Shown: positions 10,346-21,667 of the stretch, piece by piece
How positions within the stretch are numbered: position 1 is the stretch's first letter
Layout: every line of letters begins with the position of its first letter
Source of the DNA: Bettongia penicillata ogilbyi
Lineage: Eukaryota > Chordata > Mammalia > Diprotodontia > Potoroidae
Reading direction: 5' to 3'
Assembly: GCA_023548195.1 (NCBI GenBank)
Contig: JAJHZJ010000061.1
Coordinates: 9,155,378 to 9,219,377, forward strand
DNA length: 64,000 nucleotides
Program-made: the position numbers and the translations under genes
Notes under the pieces: generated by a model
Told to the model about the DNA's origin: nothing
Seen by the model: only the letters and a program-made list of their open reading frames with translations
Databases searched by the model: none

Positions 10346-10487
10346 TCTAATTGGGGAGCTAAGGCAAATTTATTGAGATGTAAAATAGCAACATAAGACT
10401 TTGTTTCAATACATGGACCCACCACCTCATTAATGTGTATTCTTTCCAAAAGAGAAGATCACACTCTAGCCATGATCTCTCCTCACA

Positions 10488-11105
10488 GTGAACATTATGA
10501 ACAAGACCACTATGAAGATTGCAGCACATGTACTAACATCTGCTGCAGGGGATGAAGAAGAAGAGAAATTCTATAAAGAACTTGGCAAGACCTTTCAGAT
10601 TAAATCAGTTTATACTTTAATATTTAGTGATGTCATCACTAAGGGCATTCATCAGGATAGCAAAATATGTTGGAAAATGTAGCAAATAAGGTGCAACAGG
10701 AAAAACCAAATCCATTAAAAATGCCTATTGTTCAGAACTTGATGTGCAGTTGGATGGACAGTCCATTGATCTGTTCCATTTCCATTAAATTTTGGATAGG
10801 TGCTGCAAATGGACAAGGAGCTAGACATGGAACTCAAGAGAAAAAAGAGCTGGATTGCATTTGGGAAATTGTGCAACATCCTTCAGAACCCCAAATTTTT
10901 CTTTAAAACAAAAAGCATTAAAAAAAAAACCCACCAACTTCTTCCGGTGATGCCATAGGGCTGTGAATCATGTAATAACCACAGTTTCCCAAGAAGGAAG
11001 ATTGCAGGTCATGCAAAGAGCAATGGGGAGATGGATGGTGAGCATAAATAGCTTATAGCGTATTACCAATGACAAATTGCCCATAAGAGGCAGTATGAGA
11101 GCCAT
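10488..11105 (+). mobile_element. RTE-class LINE remnant: endonuclease and RT C-terminus
   Basis: The frame from 10488 reads HVLTSAAGDEEEEKFYKELG and then FQIKSVYTLIFSDV. This is the RTE endonuclease region just before its GDFNAKVG-type catalytic loop, which is mutated here. After a gap the frame near 10806 reads LQMDKELDMELKRKKSWIAF, followed near 11013 by QRAMGRWMVSINSL. Both are from the RT C-terminal half of RTE elements. The pieces are in different frames, and the RT palm is missing. RTE elements supply the tails of the tRNA-RTE SINEs seen throughout this window. Confidence 0.7.
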
Positions 11106-11114
11106 AATAAAAGA

Positions 11115-11415
11115 GATAAGAGGCACTATGGCACAGTGGATAGAGGGCTGGATAAAGGAAAGGAGAAAGGACCATCAGGTACCAGGAGCAGGAGCTCTAA
11201 CTCATTTGCTTGTCACGTTAGAATCTGGTTTCCCCTTGATAATATGATTTATATAAAAGTCTCTTACGCTTACTAGCTATGTGACCAGGGACAGACCACT
11301 TAACCTTAGTGCCCCAAGCAGCTCTAAGGTTACAAATCATGGAGTAGCTGACAGCCTCTATCAGTGGAAGGGATTTGCATGATAGGAGTTCCCTTCACCA
11401 GTGAAATCATAGGGG
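11115..11415 (+). repeat. tRNA-derived SINE, middle unrecognisable
   Basis: The head GGCACTATGGCACAGTGGATAG starts at about 11121 and the segment CTTACTAGCTATGTGACC follows at about 11268. Next come TTAGTGCCCCAAGCAGCTCT and a TTCACCAGTGAAATCATAGG end, as in the copy at 23.6 kb. About 110 bases between head and body (11153-11262) do not match and may be an insertion. Confidence 0.6.
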
Positions 11416-11431
11416 ATTGTGTTGGGGAAAG

Positions 11432-11515
11432 GGGAAAAAACATTTATATAGTGCTTGCCACATGCCAGGCACTATGCTAAATGTTTACAAATATTATCTC
11501 ATTTGATCAAAAAAA
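11432..11515 (-). repeat. CORE-SINE tail fragment
   Basis: GCCAGGCACTATGCTAAATG and ATTATCTCATTTGATC are the reverse complement of a MIR/CORE-SINE 3' half. It lies between two pieces of the RTE LINE. Confidence 0.6.
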
Positions 11516-11518
11516 GGT

Positions 11519-11740
11519 ATGCTAAATAACTGGAGAAGGAGGCAAGCCAATCATTCAGTGAGAGGAAGAGATAATGGTTGGCTGACCTATGGGCTACACC
11601 AGAGGACCACATCTAAAAGATGTCAAGGATGTCTCATGCAAGATGTGTGGGACAACATAAATAAAGACGTACAGAACAGACCCATGGAGGGGACCTTTGG
11701 GGGAATACCCATACTGATGAGACTACAGGTCCACTGAAGT
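11519..11740 (+). mobile_element. RTE-class LINE remnant: extreme C-terminus
   Basis: The 72-codon frame reads WRRRQANHSVRGRDNGWLT and then SKRCQGCLMQDVWDNI. This fits the W.GH..R..DNRW and GRP..RW.D terminal motifs of RTE reverse transcriptase, with Arg codons decayed by CpG loss. It continues the fragment at 10.5-11.1 kb, split by a SINE and a CORE-SINE tail. Confidence 0.6.
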
Positions 11741-11934
11741 ATGAGGAGGAGGTACTTTTTAGCAATTAGAACTGTTCCCAAGTGGACTAGGAGACCTTAA
11801 TGTGTTCCCAAAAGTGTTCAAGAAGAAACTAGATGATCATCTGTCAGGGATATCAATATGGGGGTTTTTCTGTATTGAATGAAGAGGTAGACTAGCTGAC
11901 TCTTAAGGTCCTGTCTTCATCATTATCATCATCA

Positions 11935-12200
11935 TCTCTAGCATTTATATGGTGAGTTAAAGTTTGCAAGCTTTACAAATAATCTCATTTGATCCTTTGG
12001 TGGGGAGGGGTGTGTGTGTGGCAGTAACAACCTTGGGAAGTAGGTGCTGTTATTATCCCCATTTTACAGATGAGGAAATTGAATCAGACAGAGGTCAAGT
12101 GACTTGTCCAGGGTCACACAGCTAGTGAGTATCTGGTCTAGAATTTGAATGCATTAAATGAAGGGCTCCATGACTATAGATCTAGCTATCTCTGGCGCCA
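11935..12200 (-). repeat. CORE-SINE (MIR/THER1 type)
   Basis: On the plus strand ATTATCCCCATTTTACAGAT, GGTCAAGTGACTTGTCCAGG and TCACACAGCTAGTGAGT are the reverse complement of the conserved core. A short GTGTGTGTG run is inserted at about 12010. Confidence 0.8.
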
Positions 12201-12239
12201 CTAAATCTCTGAATGTTTGAATAGAATGGAGCAGAGGGG

Positions 12240-12485
12240 TAGGTAGCTGACACAACAGATACAGAACTAGACCTGGAGTCAGGAAGAGTGGACTTCAAAT
12301 CCTGCTTTAAATCTGTCTGTGTGACCTTCTGTAAGTCACCTCACACTTGTCTGTCTCAGTTTCTTCATCTGTAAAATGGGGATAATAATAGGACCTGCCT
12401 CCAAGGGTTGTTGTGAGGGCCAAATGAGATATTTGGAAGGTGCTTATACATGCTATTATCATTGTCAATTATTATTATTAACCCT
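12240..12485 (+). repeat. CORE-SINE, near full length
   Basis: It has GACCTGGAGTCAGGAAGAGT, TCTGTAAAATGGGGATAATA and GGGTTGTTGTGAGGGCCAAA in the expected order and ends in ATTATTATTA. Confidence 0.8.
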
Positions 12486-13235
12486 GCAATTACAACCTTC
12501 CCCAGAAACAGAGTTTGGATATGGTAACAATTCCAGTGCTAAAGTTTTTTTCCTTCCAGCACCTGTGGCCGGCTGGTAAATTCTTCACCTCCCTACCTCA
12601 CCTCATCCCACTCCTGCCCCAAACATACAGAGGCAATCTCTCAACCACTTCAAAAAAGGCTTAATGGGCATTGCTTTAGAGAAGGAAGACCAGTGCTGCT
12701 GTAAAGTAGCTAGCAATTTCTGCCCTGGAGGTTGTGGTGTGGGGTGGGGAGTACAACAAAGTGGTAGGGAAGATCAAGGGAACCCTAGGTGGAGGAAGCA
12801 TGCCCAGGAACACCATGAAGTGTCTAAACTGCCATAGCAGGAGGAAGTCCTCTTGGATGGACTAGGAGCCACTACTAGGGGCCCAGGTTGGCAGGACTGG
12901 GCTGGGGGTGGAGAAAATGCTGTCAGGGTTCTTTAAATTTTCCACCCTAGGTTTAAGCCCTGATATCCTACCCTAGTTATGGCTCCCTGTGCCTGCCAGA
13001 TCACGTCCTTTAGTTCTTTCCTTACTTCCTTTCTTGCATGTATATATCCTTCCTTTCTAGCTTACAATTCAACATGGTTTCCTCAGTTAAGTGAGGTCTC
13101 TCTATTTCTTGACTTGGGACTGGAGAGAGGATATAAGGAAATGAGAAAGCTTTAATTACAGTGAACAGGGCTGAGATGTATGTACAGGGTGGTGGACAAT
13201 GAAGTTAGCAAAAGATCATCATGAAATCTCAGCTT
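12486..13235. other. Unassigned sequence
   Basis: No repeat family or coding region recognised. Confidence 0.35.
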
Positions 13236-13239
13236 TTTA

Positions 13240-13375
13240 AAAAAGAAATAAAATTAGTATTTATTCTTGTTATTTTTAAATTTTTGAGTCCCAAATTCTC
13301 TGTCTCCCTCCAGTCTCTACCCTACGTATTGAGAAAGCAAGCAATATGCTATCAATTATACATATGAAATCATAA
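13240..13375 (-). repeat. L1 3' end, short
   Basis: Pyrimidine-rich CTCCCTCCAGTCTCTACC, then AAGCAAGCAATATGCTATCA and TATACATATGAAATCAT, match the reverse complement of the marsupial L1 3' end. Confidence 0.6.
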
Positions 13376-14305
13376 AGCCACAGCTTTAGGAAAAAATGCT
13401 GCCATTTTTAATCTCACTGGAGGAAGTGTAGAGAAACTCCCTCTATAGAAGCAGTGTTAACATAATGGATTTTGTCAAGTCCTGAAATAAATCAAAGCCA
13501 TGAGTTGAAGACTAAAGCCTCTTTAATTGAGATAATAAGATAGCAAACCTGCCACCCTGTGGGATGTCCAGTGGATTTCCCAACTAAAGAAACCCATGAA
13601 AATGTTTGTATAGTTTTAGGAAGAGCAAGAGAGAGCAAGGTCTGGTCATGAGTCCCTTGGAAATCTGGATAAGAAAAGTCCCTTCATTCTGGCTGCCAAG
13701 AATCCCAATGGAAGGGGGGCAACGATACTAGAAGCTGAGATCCAGCTTAAGCCGGGCTCCCCATAAGGCAACATCTCTGAGTAAAGGGACCTAAGCTGTG
13801 GTTCAGCTCAACTTAATCAAGAATATTTATCTTAAGAGTAGGAAAAGCATATTATTGAAATTCTGGCATTACAAGGATCATTTAAGAGTGGCAGTCCATA
13901 TTACATTTGGTATTAATAATTTGTCATTATATTAACAATATTCTGTCAGTCTAAAGTCAAGGAACTTTGTCTCCTAGCTACTGCTTGTGTGATGTTGAAT
14001 GAACCCCCTGTCCAACAGATGTGTACTTTTAATGTTTAATCAGTGACTTTTTGGTGGTGGTGGTGGAAAAGGTAGGCAGAACACACTTTTTTAGTTTAAT
14101 CTGCATCAACATTCTGTCCATCACTTTATTAAGTCCAGACAAAATAATCAATACAATTTCTTAGGTTTAAATGCTCATACTGAAATTAAACAATTGGTTT
14201 CTTTAGTTAGGATTTGATTTTTTGAGCTATCTAGTGAGGGTATTGAAGAAAATGGGCTCTAGGTTTCCTTTCCATTCTTAACACTATGATTCTTTTAATA
14301 GAGTA
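13376..14305. other. Unassigned sequence
   Basis: Around 13500-13540 the reverse complement reads like the end of an LTR (AATTAAAGAGGCTTTAGTC), but no LTR ends or poly(A) context can be confirmed. The rest is featureless to me. Confidence 0.3.
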
Positions 14306-14307
14306 GA

Positions 14308-14500
14308 TGGCAACATGGTGTAGTGGGACACATGGTCAATTGGAATCAGAAGATCTAGATTAGTATTCTGTCTCTGCCCTCTCTTCCCATGAGAACTTGG
14401 GCAAATCACTTAAACTCGCTGGACTTGTTTCTCCATCCACACAATGAGGGGAACTTATTATAAATAGTAATTCCTTAGATCCCTTTGAGCTATCTGACAT
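14308..14500 (+). repeat. CORE-SINE
   Basis: AACATGGTGTAGTGGGACAC, GGAATCAGAAGATCTAGATT and ACTTGGGCAAATCACTTAAA give head, box B area and core. Confidence 0.65.
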
Positions 14501-15365
14501 ACCATGCTCCTCTTCTCAATTTCCTCCACTACCTGCAGTTGTGAGGGTGAAATCTTATCCAAGTCCCATTTAAGTGGTTTATCAGCAGCCAAGAAGGCAC
14601 AGGTGAGGTCCCATCTTCCTTACTCCTAGAAAACAGGAAGTGGGTCAAATGTTTTGGTTAGCGGTCCGTCAGAGATGAAACAGGGCCTGGGTTCCGCAAG
14701 ACAGGTTTAAAGTCTGGGCTTCCTGCACTGAGAGTAAGCCAAACACCAACCTTTCTTATGCATTTTAATACTCTTTAGACCATGTTTTAACTTGCAGGAG
14801 CAGCACAAGCAGCTCCTTCCATTTTTGCCCCCTTCTTTCAGTTCTTTAGACTCAGGCTGGGGACTCCAAAAAGCACAGAAAAATCCCCAGGTCAGTCAGC
14901 CCTTTAAATGTCGACAAACCTCTGCTGAAAACTTCAGATAAGGGACTCCAGGTGCTTCAACAAACAACAGATGCGTAACAAAGGGCAGGTAAGGTCTTCC
15001 CTAGCTGATGGAAACAGCAACAATAATGACACACATAAACAAACCAGAAGGAGATAAGAACCTTTTAGACCCAGGCTAAGCTGAGTCCAACTGCTGGACA
15101 GTAAGCCTGTCAAAGGATGGCCAGACTGGAGGACAGGAAGTGGAGGGCCCAGACACTTAAATGGTGTCTTAATGGATTCTACCTCCACTCTTGAAAAAGA
15201 GAAATTGGAGTCTTTATTAGATGAGAGTTTCAGGAAATGATGTCAACAGAGTTTAGGTGTTAACTGCCTCCTTCCATTAAGAAATATGTACTCCAGTGAA
15301 GCTGTTTTTCGCATCAGGTCTTGTTTGGGGAATGAAGCTTAGAAATCATATTGTGTAGACCTATT
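14501..15365. other. Unassigned sequence
   Basis: No repeat family recognised. The minus-strand 84-codon frame at 14934-15188 has a Leu/Ser-rich hydrophobic stretch but no known domain, and I treat it as chance. Confidence 0.35.
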
Positions 15366-15369
15366 CCTA

Positions 15370-15862
15370 TTTCATTGAAATAGAGCAGTGGACTTGGAGT
15401 CAAGAAGACCTGATTCTGCCTTACTAGCTATGTGACCCTGAGCAAGTCACATAACCCCTATCTACCTCAATTCCCTCATCTGTAAAATGGAGATAATAAC
15501 AGCATCTAATTTTCCGGGTTGTTTTGAAGATAATTTGTTGTTTAGTCATTTCAGTCACGTCCAACTCTCTGTGATCCCATTTGGGGTTTTCCTGGCAAAG
15601 ATACTGAAGTGGTTTGCCATTTTCTTCTCCAGTTAATTTTATAGATGAGGAAACTAAGGTAGACAGGGGTTAAGTGACTTGCCCAGTTCCATAGCAAATA
15701 AGTCTGAGGCTGGCTTAGAACTCAGGAAGATTAGTCTTCCTGACTCCAGGTTTGGCATTGCATCTACTTTGCTACCTTCCTATGGGGATAAAATGAGATA
15801 ATATTTGTAAATCCCATCACAAATCTTAAAGTACTATGTAAATGTTACCTACCATTATTATC
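15370..15862 (+). repeat. CORE-SINE split by a tRNA-RTE SINE
   Basis: The first part (15370-15534) ends in CGGGTTGTTTTGAAGATAAT. The second part (15781-15862) resumes with GATAAAATGAGATAATATTT and ends in ATTATTATCA. The element between them is on the opposite strand. Confidence 0.8.
15535..15780 (-). repeat. tRNA-RTE SINE inserted in a CORE-SINE
   Basis: It begins TTGTTGTTTAGTCATTTCAG and runs through GTGATCCCATTTGGGGTTTT and AAGATACTGAAGTGGTTTGC to a tRNA head at the right. The flanks share only GATAA, so the TSD is short or decayed. Confidence 0.85.
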
Positions 15863-15869
15863 ACCAGTA

Positions 15870-16113
15870 GGGCAGCTAAGTGTCAGTGGATAGTGCTGGA
15901 GGCCTAGAGTTACGAAGACTCATCTTCCAGAGTTCAAATCTGGCCTCAGGTACTTACTAGCTGTGTGTGGCTCTGGGCAAGTCACTTACCTCTGTTTACC
16001 TCAGTTTCCTCTTCTGCAAAATAACCTGGAGAAGGAAAGGGAAAACCACCCCAGTATCTTTGCCAAGAAAACTCCAAATGGGGTCCCAGAGAGTTGAATG
16101 ACTAAACAACAAC
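15870..16113 (+). repeat. tRNA-RTE SINE, near full length
   Basis: Head GGCAGCTAAGTGTCAGTGGA, body CTGGGCAAGTCACTTACC, and tail AACTCCAAATGGGGTCCC ending CTAAACAACAAC. It lies head-to-head with the minus-strand copy just before it. Confidence 0.88.
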
Positions 16114-16399
16114 ATTGTGTACTACAAAAGAGAAAACCAAAGCCCAGAGAGGTAAGATAGGGTAGTCCCCTCAGATCCCCCTGGCGAAGCCAGGACCAGG
16201 GTCCCTTCCCATTACTCTCAGTCCGGTCATCTCTCTTAGACCAAACTGTCTCTATTATCCTTTTTTTCTACCTCACCCTCCCCCAACCAAGGAAACCTTT
16301 CCTTCCCTTTCCCTACCCCCTATTTCCAGTACTTTAAACCTTTCAGAGGAAGGAAATTAGGGAAAAAATGGAAAAGAAAAAGGCAGGAAAAGAGAACAT

Positions 16400-16610
16400 G
16401 TGAATAATAGTAGCTGACATTTAAAGCATGCAAAGTGCTTTACATAAATTATCTCATTTGAGCCTCACCGCTGCAAGCAACAGATAAGTGTAATGTATCA
16501 TTAGCCCCGTTTTACAAATAAAGAAGCTCAGAGGTTGAGGTAACCAGCCCAGAGATTTGACCTAGTTGGTGCTAAAGCCCTATCTGGAAACTTCAAATCT
16601 ACGATGACTC
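16400..16610 (-). repeat. CORE-SINE
   Basis: TGCAAAGTGCTTTACATAAA, ATTATCTCATTTGAGCCTCA and CCCGTTTTACAAATAAAGAA are the reverse complement of the 3' half and core. Confidence 0.7.
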
Positions 16611-16784
16611 AGCCCCCAGAATGATGGAGCATTTTCTTGAAAACAGAGGGAAAACTCAAAACAATCCAAGTTGTTTCTTTACATCTTATAAATCTAACCT
16701 CTTTTCTCTTCTGTTTTCTGTTTTCTCTTCCTCTCTGTTAGATCTGTGAATTTCTGGTTTGTCTTTTGTCTCTACTTTCAACTC

Positions 16785-17005
16785 AAAAAAAAAAAAAAAG
16801 ACCAAGGTCTCCCACTCCATCATCTCCAGTCATCCTGATCTCTATCTGACCACTGGCCCCAGATGGCTCAGGAGGACAAAGAGAGGCTGGTGACTTTGCA
16901 CAGCCTCCCTCACTTAAATCCAATTCACTTGCATGTCATGGCATTGCCTTTCTGATGTCATGATCCTCTTCCGGAACTAAGGACAAGCGACAAAAAACAA
17001 CTTGT
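16785..17005 (+). repeat. Marsupial SINE, second type (GAAGGACAAACAAC tail)
   Basis: The body contains AAATCCAATTCACTTGCATG, GATGTCATGATCCTCTTCCG and the tail AACTAAGGACAAGCGAC. Other copies sit at 24.7, 29.4 and 30.7 kb. A 14-base A run at about 16785 precedes it. I do not know its library name. Confidence 0.7.
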
Positions 17006-17200
17006 AACTCAGTCAAGTCTCATTATGAATAGCAGCACCTCAGGTGGAACCACAACAGATGTCCAGACCTCTGTTTGTCTCAAGCAACGTTGGAGACCAC
17101 AGGATTCCAAAACCATAGAAGCTTTTATACCATTTCAGTTCCATATTTGTGTATAATAGACAATGTCCCTAAAATCTTAGTGCACCTTTAAGCATGGATT

Positions 17201-17428
17201 ATTATTGTTGTTTGGTCATGTCCAACTATTCCTGACCCTGCATGCAGGTTTTCTTGGAAAAGACACTGGAATGGTTTGCCGTTTCCTTCTCTAACAGGTT
17301 GAGGCAAACAGAAGGTTAAGTGACTTGCCCAGGGTCACACAGCTAATGAACGTTTGAATATGGATTTGAACTCAGGTCTTCCTGACTCCAGCCCAGTGCT
17401 CAATGTACTGAACCAACTTGTTGCCTCT
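17201..17428 (-). repeat. tRNA-RTE SINE
   Basis: ATTGTTGTTTGGTCATGTCC, ACACTGGAATGGTTTGCCG and GACTTGCCCAGGGTCACACA, with the tRNA head at the right end (GTTGCCTCT). Confidence 0.82.
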
Positions 17429-18340
17429 TTAAGCATACTTTAATAGCGTAATCATTTTAAATTTTGGTAGCTAAAAAGAGTACTAAGGCTTTTGGAATAT
17501 AGTATAATATATGTGTGTATTTTTTAAAGCAACTTTTGTAAAAAAAAAATTCAATATAGTTAAAGAACAAATGGGAAAATGTGTTCATTTTTTCCCTCTT
17601 GATGTGACAGAGTTGTATGTTATACTTCTTTGCATGCCAGACAAACAGAACGTTCACTTTGAGATCTTATCCCTTCAAAGTTATGATCTTTCCAAGGGTG
17701 TGTAAATATTCTCTTAAAAATTCTGCTATGACCTTTTGTTCCTTATTCTGATTTTTTTTTTTTTGGCTGTATGTGGCCTTGCACATCTGCAGTCTTCCTC
17801 AGTCAGCTCCGTTTCAGAGGAATTTCTTAATTTTTCTGCGCCAGACTTTCCACATCTGGACCTCTCTGCCTCATAAATCTATCTCCTTTGCTGGGTAGGA
17901 GACAGATGCTCACATTCTGCCCTGCATTTTGCCCCTACCATGCCCTCATCTCCATAGTGCCCACACTGACAGTAGGTCCAGGTGGGTGGGTCGAATTAAA
18001 AATGCCATGCACGCAAAACAAATTTAGACATCAAAAGAAAAAATGCTTTGCCAAAAATGTGGTATGTAAACATATTATATAACATTCCGTTGTGCTACTC
18101 AACATTTGTACAGTCTCTTGTTCATCGTAATGGGACTTGGTCTCAACTTCTACCTAGCTCTTGATAAGCAACACCAAAGGGAAAAAAATGCCTTAACCAA
18201 GCCTTTTTATGTAAAGGACACTTTCCTGTGACATTCTCTTTGTGGGCCAGGTAAGATCTGCCTAACTGAGGCACCACTTTCAGATACCCTATATGAGCCT
18301 CCACGTCCATCTTCTGGACACTCGGCATTCCTTCCCTTCA
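17429..18340. other. Unassigned sequence
   Basis: AT-rich at first, with an A9 run at 17541 and a T10 run at 17752. No repeat family or exon recognised. Open frames of 60-66 codons are chance-like. Confidence 0.35.
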
Positions 18341-18344
18341 TGTA

Positions 18345-18750
18345 CTCTCCATTCTAGTTAAATTGGTCTGCTAGCTGATCTCCATAAACAACGTCCCATC
18401 ATCTAGTTCCTCATCTTGGCACAGCTAGCCTTTCAAGGCCGGAATGTATTCTTCCTCATCTTCCCCCTGCCTTTTCTAGAATATAATCCCCACCCATTTT
18501 CAAAGCATGACTTAGACCCCAATCCTTATAGAAGGCTTCTTCTCACTCCATTAGTTTTTGACACTGTCTCCTTCTTGACATTTGTGTTATGTTGAGTCTG
18601 CTTTATACTATTTATGCGTGCCCATGTGTCCTCTCAGTAGAATGTAAGCTTCTCGGCATCAGGGACTGTATGGTTATTTTTAATGGGTTTTTTGTATCCC
18701 TGGGGCCTAGCATTATGTTTTTAGGTACAGTAGGCCCTCAATAAATGTGG
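18345..18750 (+). repeat. L2 3' end
   Basis: It carries AGAAGGCTTCTTCTCACTCC, GAATGTAAGCTTCTCGGCAT and the tail GTAGGCCCTCAATAAATGTG. Confidence 0.7.
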
Positions 18751-19320
18751 AGGCTAAAGACAGATGAGGTTAAGAGCATGAAAAAGTATGACTGCTACTC
18801 TAATGCACGAAAGAATCTTTCCATCTCCTGACACTCTTATATGTCGTTTGGGAACCTAGCTTAGGGGTTACAAAATAAGCCATAAGAGAAAGGAACCGAA
18901 GCTGGGATTTTGTAATTGTTTTCTGCTTATTGGTTTTTTTCTCTCCTTCTCTTTAATCAAAGCAGTTGAGCAATGTTTTCATCACTGGATTACCTTGACA
19001 ATTTCTCTGGCTTTTGAGTTTCTCCCACTTTGGTTCTCCATACCGCTACCAGTTCAAAATGCTTGCTTTGTACACCTTTGTCACCATCCTGCATTGTATG
19101 ATGACTCAACTGCCAACAATGACTTTTCCTGGAATGAGAGGTTTTGAAAAAGTATTTGAGAAGAGAAAACAATATTACTGTTCTTGAGAATAACTGCCCT
19201 TGGCCTGGATTAGTCAAAAAGGATTTGTTGGAAAAGGGAAGAGGGGAAATTAGGAGAGGAAGGAGGGGTTATGGAGAGCCCATTTTTTTTTGGATATATA
19301 GAGTACTTGAGTAAATTCAC
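18751..19320. other. Unassigned sequence
   Basis: No feature recognised. Confidence 0.35.
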
Positions 19321-19324
19321 TTAC

Positions 19325-20090
19325 TTTTTTAGTGTTTTTATTTAAAGCTTTGAGTTCCAAATTTTATCCCTCCCTCCCTCTCCTCTCTTCCTGTAATCAG
19401 ATATAGGTTATCACATACAATTATGTAAAACATCCCCCTATTAGTCATTTTGTACAAGGAGATATGAATAAAAGAAAAGAAAGTGAAAAATAGTATGCTT
19501 TAGTCTATATTCAATTAATATCAGTTCTTTCTTGGGAGGCAGAGAGTATACTTCATCATTAGTCCTGTGGCACTGTCTTGGATCATTGTAGTCCTGAGAA
19601 AAATTAAATTTATTCCCATCAAACAATGTTGCTGTTCCTATAAACAAACATTCTCCTGGTTCTGTTCACTTCACTACGCATCCGTTCTTCTAAGTCTTTC
19701 CAGGTTTTCGTAAAATTGTCCTGCTTGCCATTTCTTATGGAACAATGATATTCCATTACAATCTTATACCACAGCTTGTTGAGCCATTCCTCAAATGATG
19801 ACATCCCTTTGATTTCCAAGTCTTAGTCACCACAAAAAGCTGCTATAAATACTTTGTACAACAGGTCCTTTTCCCTTTTCCTTGGATGTCTTTGGGATAT
19901 AGACTTAGTGTGATATCGCTGGGTCAAATGGTATGCACCGCTTTGTTGCCCTTTGGTCATAGTTTCAAATTATTCTTTAGAATGGTTGTATTAGTTCACA
20001 ACTCCACCAACAGTGCATTAGTGTTGCATCCCTTCCAACATCCAGCATTTTCCATTTTTGTCATATTAGCCACTATGAGGTAAACTTTAA
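19325..20090 (-). mobile_element. L1 3' end
   Basis: From left: CTCCCTCCCTCTCCTCTCTT, AGATATAGGTTATCACATAC, then the stretch whose minus-strand reading is EEWLNKLWYKIVMEYHCSIR followed by DNFTKTWKDLEERM, the conserved end region of marsupial L1. It continues leftward on the element to CCACCAACAGTGCATTAGTG. About 765 bases, 5'-truncated. Confidence 0.85.
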
Positions 20091-20404
20091 AGGAAAATTA
20101 TAGGTATAACAAACACAAAGTTGTGAAAGAATGCCCCAGCCAGACTACAAAATTGCCATGCCATCGTACAGACACAGCATAATGGGCAGTTACTGAGAAC
20201 TGTATCACAACAAGTAAACACCTATATCATACTGCAGGGGGAAATTAAAATGATTATCATTTTTGACAATTTACTATTCTTTCCATTCCCTCATGCATTA
20301 AAATTAGACAGTCTATCATCAGATATAAAGATAAAATTGGGAACATTAAGTCTTAACCCTGACTATGGGAAATAGAGGCTCATATGGAGAAACATGTAGT
20401 CATG

Positions 20405-20990
20405 TGGTGGAGGCAGCCAGGTGGTGTACTAGATAGAGCAATGGGCCTGAAGTGAGGAAGACCTGAGTTTAACTCCCCCACCCCTAGAACCACTCTCCCT
20501 TCCCCTTTCTTACTTACTGACCTAGCTTTCTTTAAGTTCCAAACAAAATTCCTTCTACATGAAGCCTTCTCCAACCCCTGTTAATTTCAGGGCTTTCCCT
20601 CTGCTAACGTTTATTTTTTTATATTTTTATATTTTATATTTATTATTAAATATATTTTATATTTATTATTTTTATATTTATCACATATATTACTTACTTT
20701 GTATGTATTTGTTGGCATGTTGGCTTCCTCTATAGGTCATATATAGACTTCCTGCTTGAAGTCAGGAACTGTCTTTTGCCTCTTTTTGTATCCCTGGTGC
20801 TTAGCACAGTCCCTGGCACATAATAGGCACTTAATAAATATTTAGTGATTGATGGACATCCTCAGATATTTACCAGCTGTGTGGCCTTGGACAAATTACT
20901 TAGGTTTTATTTGTTTCAGTTTTCTCGACCATAAAATGGGGATAAAAATAGCATCTACCTTGAAAATCAGATGATGTACATAGACCCAGA
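20405..20990 (+). repeat. CORE-SINE split by an L2 fragment
   Basis: The head and box B region (20405-20475, GCAGCCAGGTGGTGTACTAG to GACCTGAGTTTAA) are followed at 20860 by the expected continuation CTCAGATATTTACCAGCTGT and ACCATAAAATGGGGATAAAA. Confidence 0.75.
20476..20858 (+). repeat. L2 3' end inside a CORE-SINE
   Basis: TGAAGCCTTCTCCAACCCCT, CTTTGTATGTATTTGTTGGC and TAGCACAGTCCCTGGCAC are L2 landmarks, ending AATAAATATTTAGTGATTGA. An AT-rich run of TATTTTTATATTTTA units at 20620-20690 has expanded inside it. Confidence 0.75.
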
Positions 20991-21125
20991 ATCTGAAGGT
21001 ACTTTAGAGATTAGGTGTAAGGACCCAACTTCTTAATCAAAGAATTCTCATAGGGGAAGTTCAAATCTCCTGAGTCACTCCTTTAAAATAGGGCCAGCAG
21101 CAACCATAGAAAGACTTTCCCCACC

Positions 21126-21342
21126 TTGTTGTTCAGATGTGTCTGACTCTTTGTGACCCCATTTGGGATTTTCTTGGCAAAGATTTTGGAGTGGTTTGCC
21201 ATTTCCTTCTTCAGCTCATTTTACAGATGGGGAAACTGAGGCAAACAGGGTTAAGTGACTTGCCCAGGGTAGTAGTGTTTGATGCTGTATTTGAACTCAT
21301 GAAGATGAGTTTTCCTGATTCTAGGCTCAGCTCTCTATAATG
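21126..21342 (-). repeat. tRNA-RTE SINE
   Basis: TTGTTGTTCAGATGTGTCTG, CCATTTGGGATTTTCTTGGC and CAGGGTTAAGTGACTTGCCC; the head end at the right is worn. Confidence 0.85.
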
Positions 21343-21667
21343 TCAATCTCAACTAGGAATCTCTAGGAATCTCTCTGCACTACCACCCCCACTAGCATGA
21401 ATCAGCATCAGTCCCCAGGTACATGCTCCTAGATCCTTACCCATGCCCCATGTCTGGTTCTGTCTAACCCAGAAAAGGACCCTATAAAAACCTACTGGAC
21501 TTCACTGGTTTGGGGGTTGAAGCCGATTCTACTCAGGCCTCAGTGTTTCTGCCCTTCCTTACTGTTCTTTACTGTCCATTCAAATAATGTTGAAATCTGA
21601 GCAATAAGACATTCTTTACCTACAGGGTCTTTCCTATGAATGGATGGCCAAATTCTTTTAAGTCACT

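Noticed and set aside
15535..16113. tRNA-like A and B boxes in SINEs as possible tRNA genes
   Set aside because: The heads do not fold as complete cloverleafs and are joined to SINE bodies, so they are SINE promoters, not tRNA genes.
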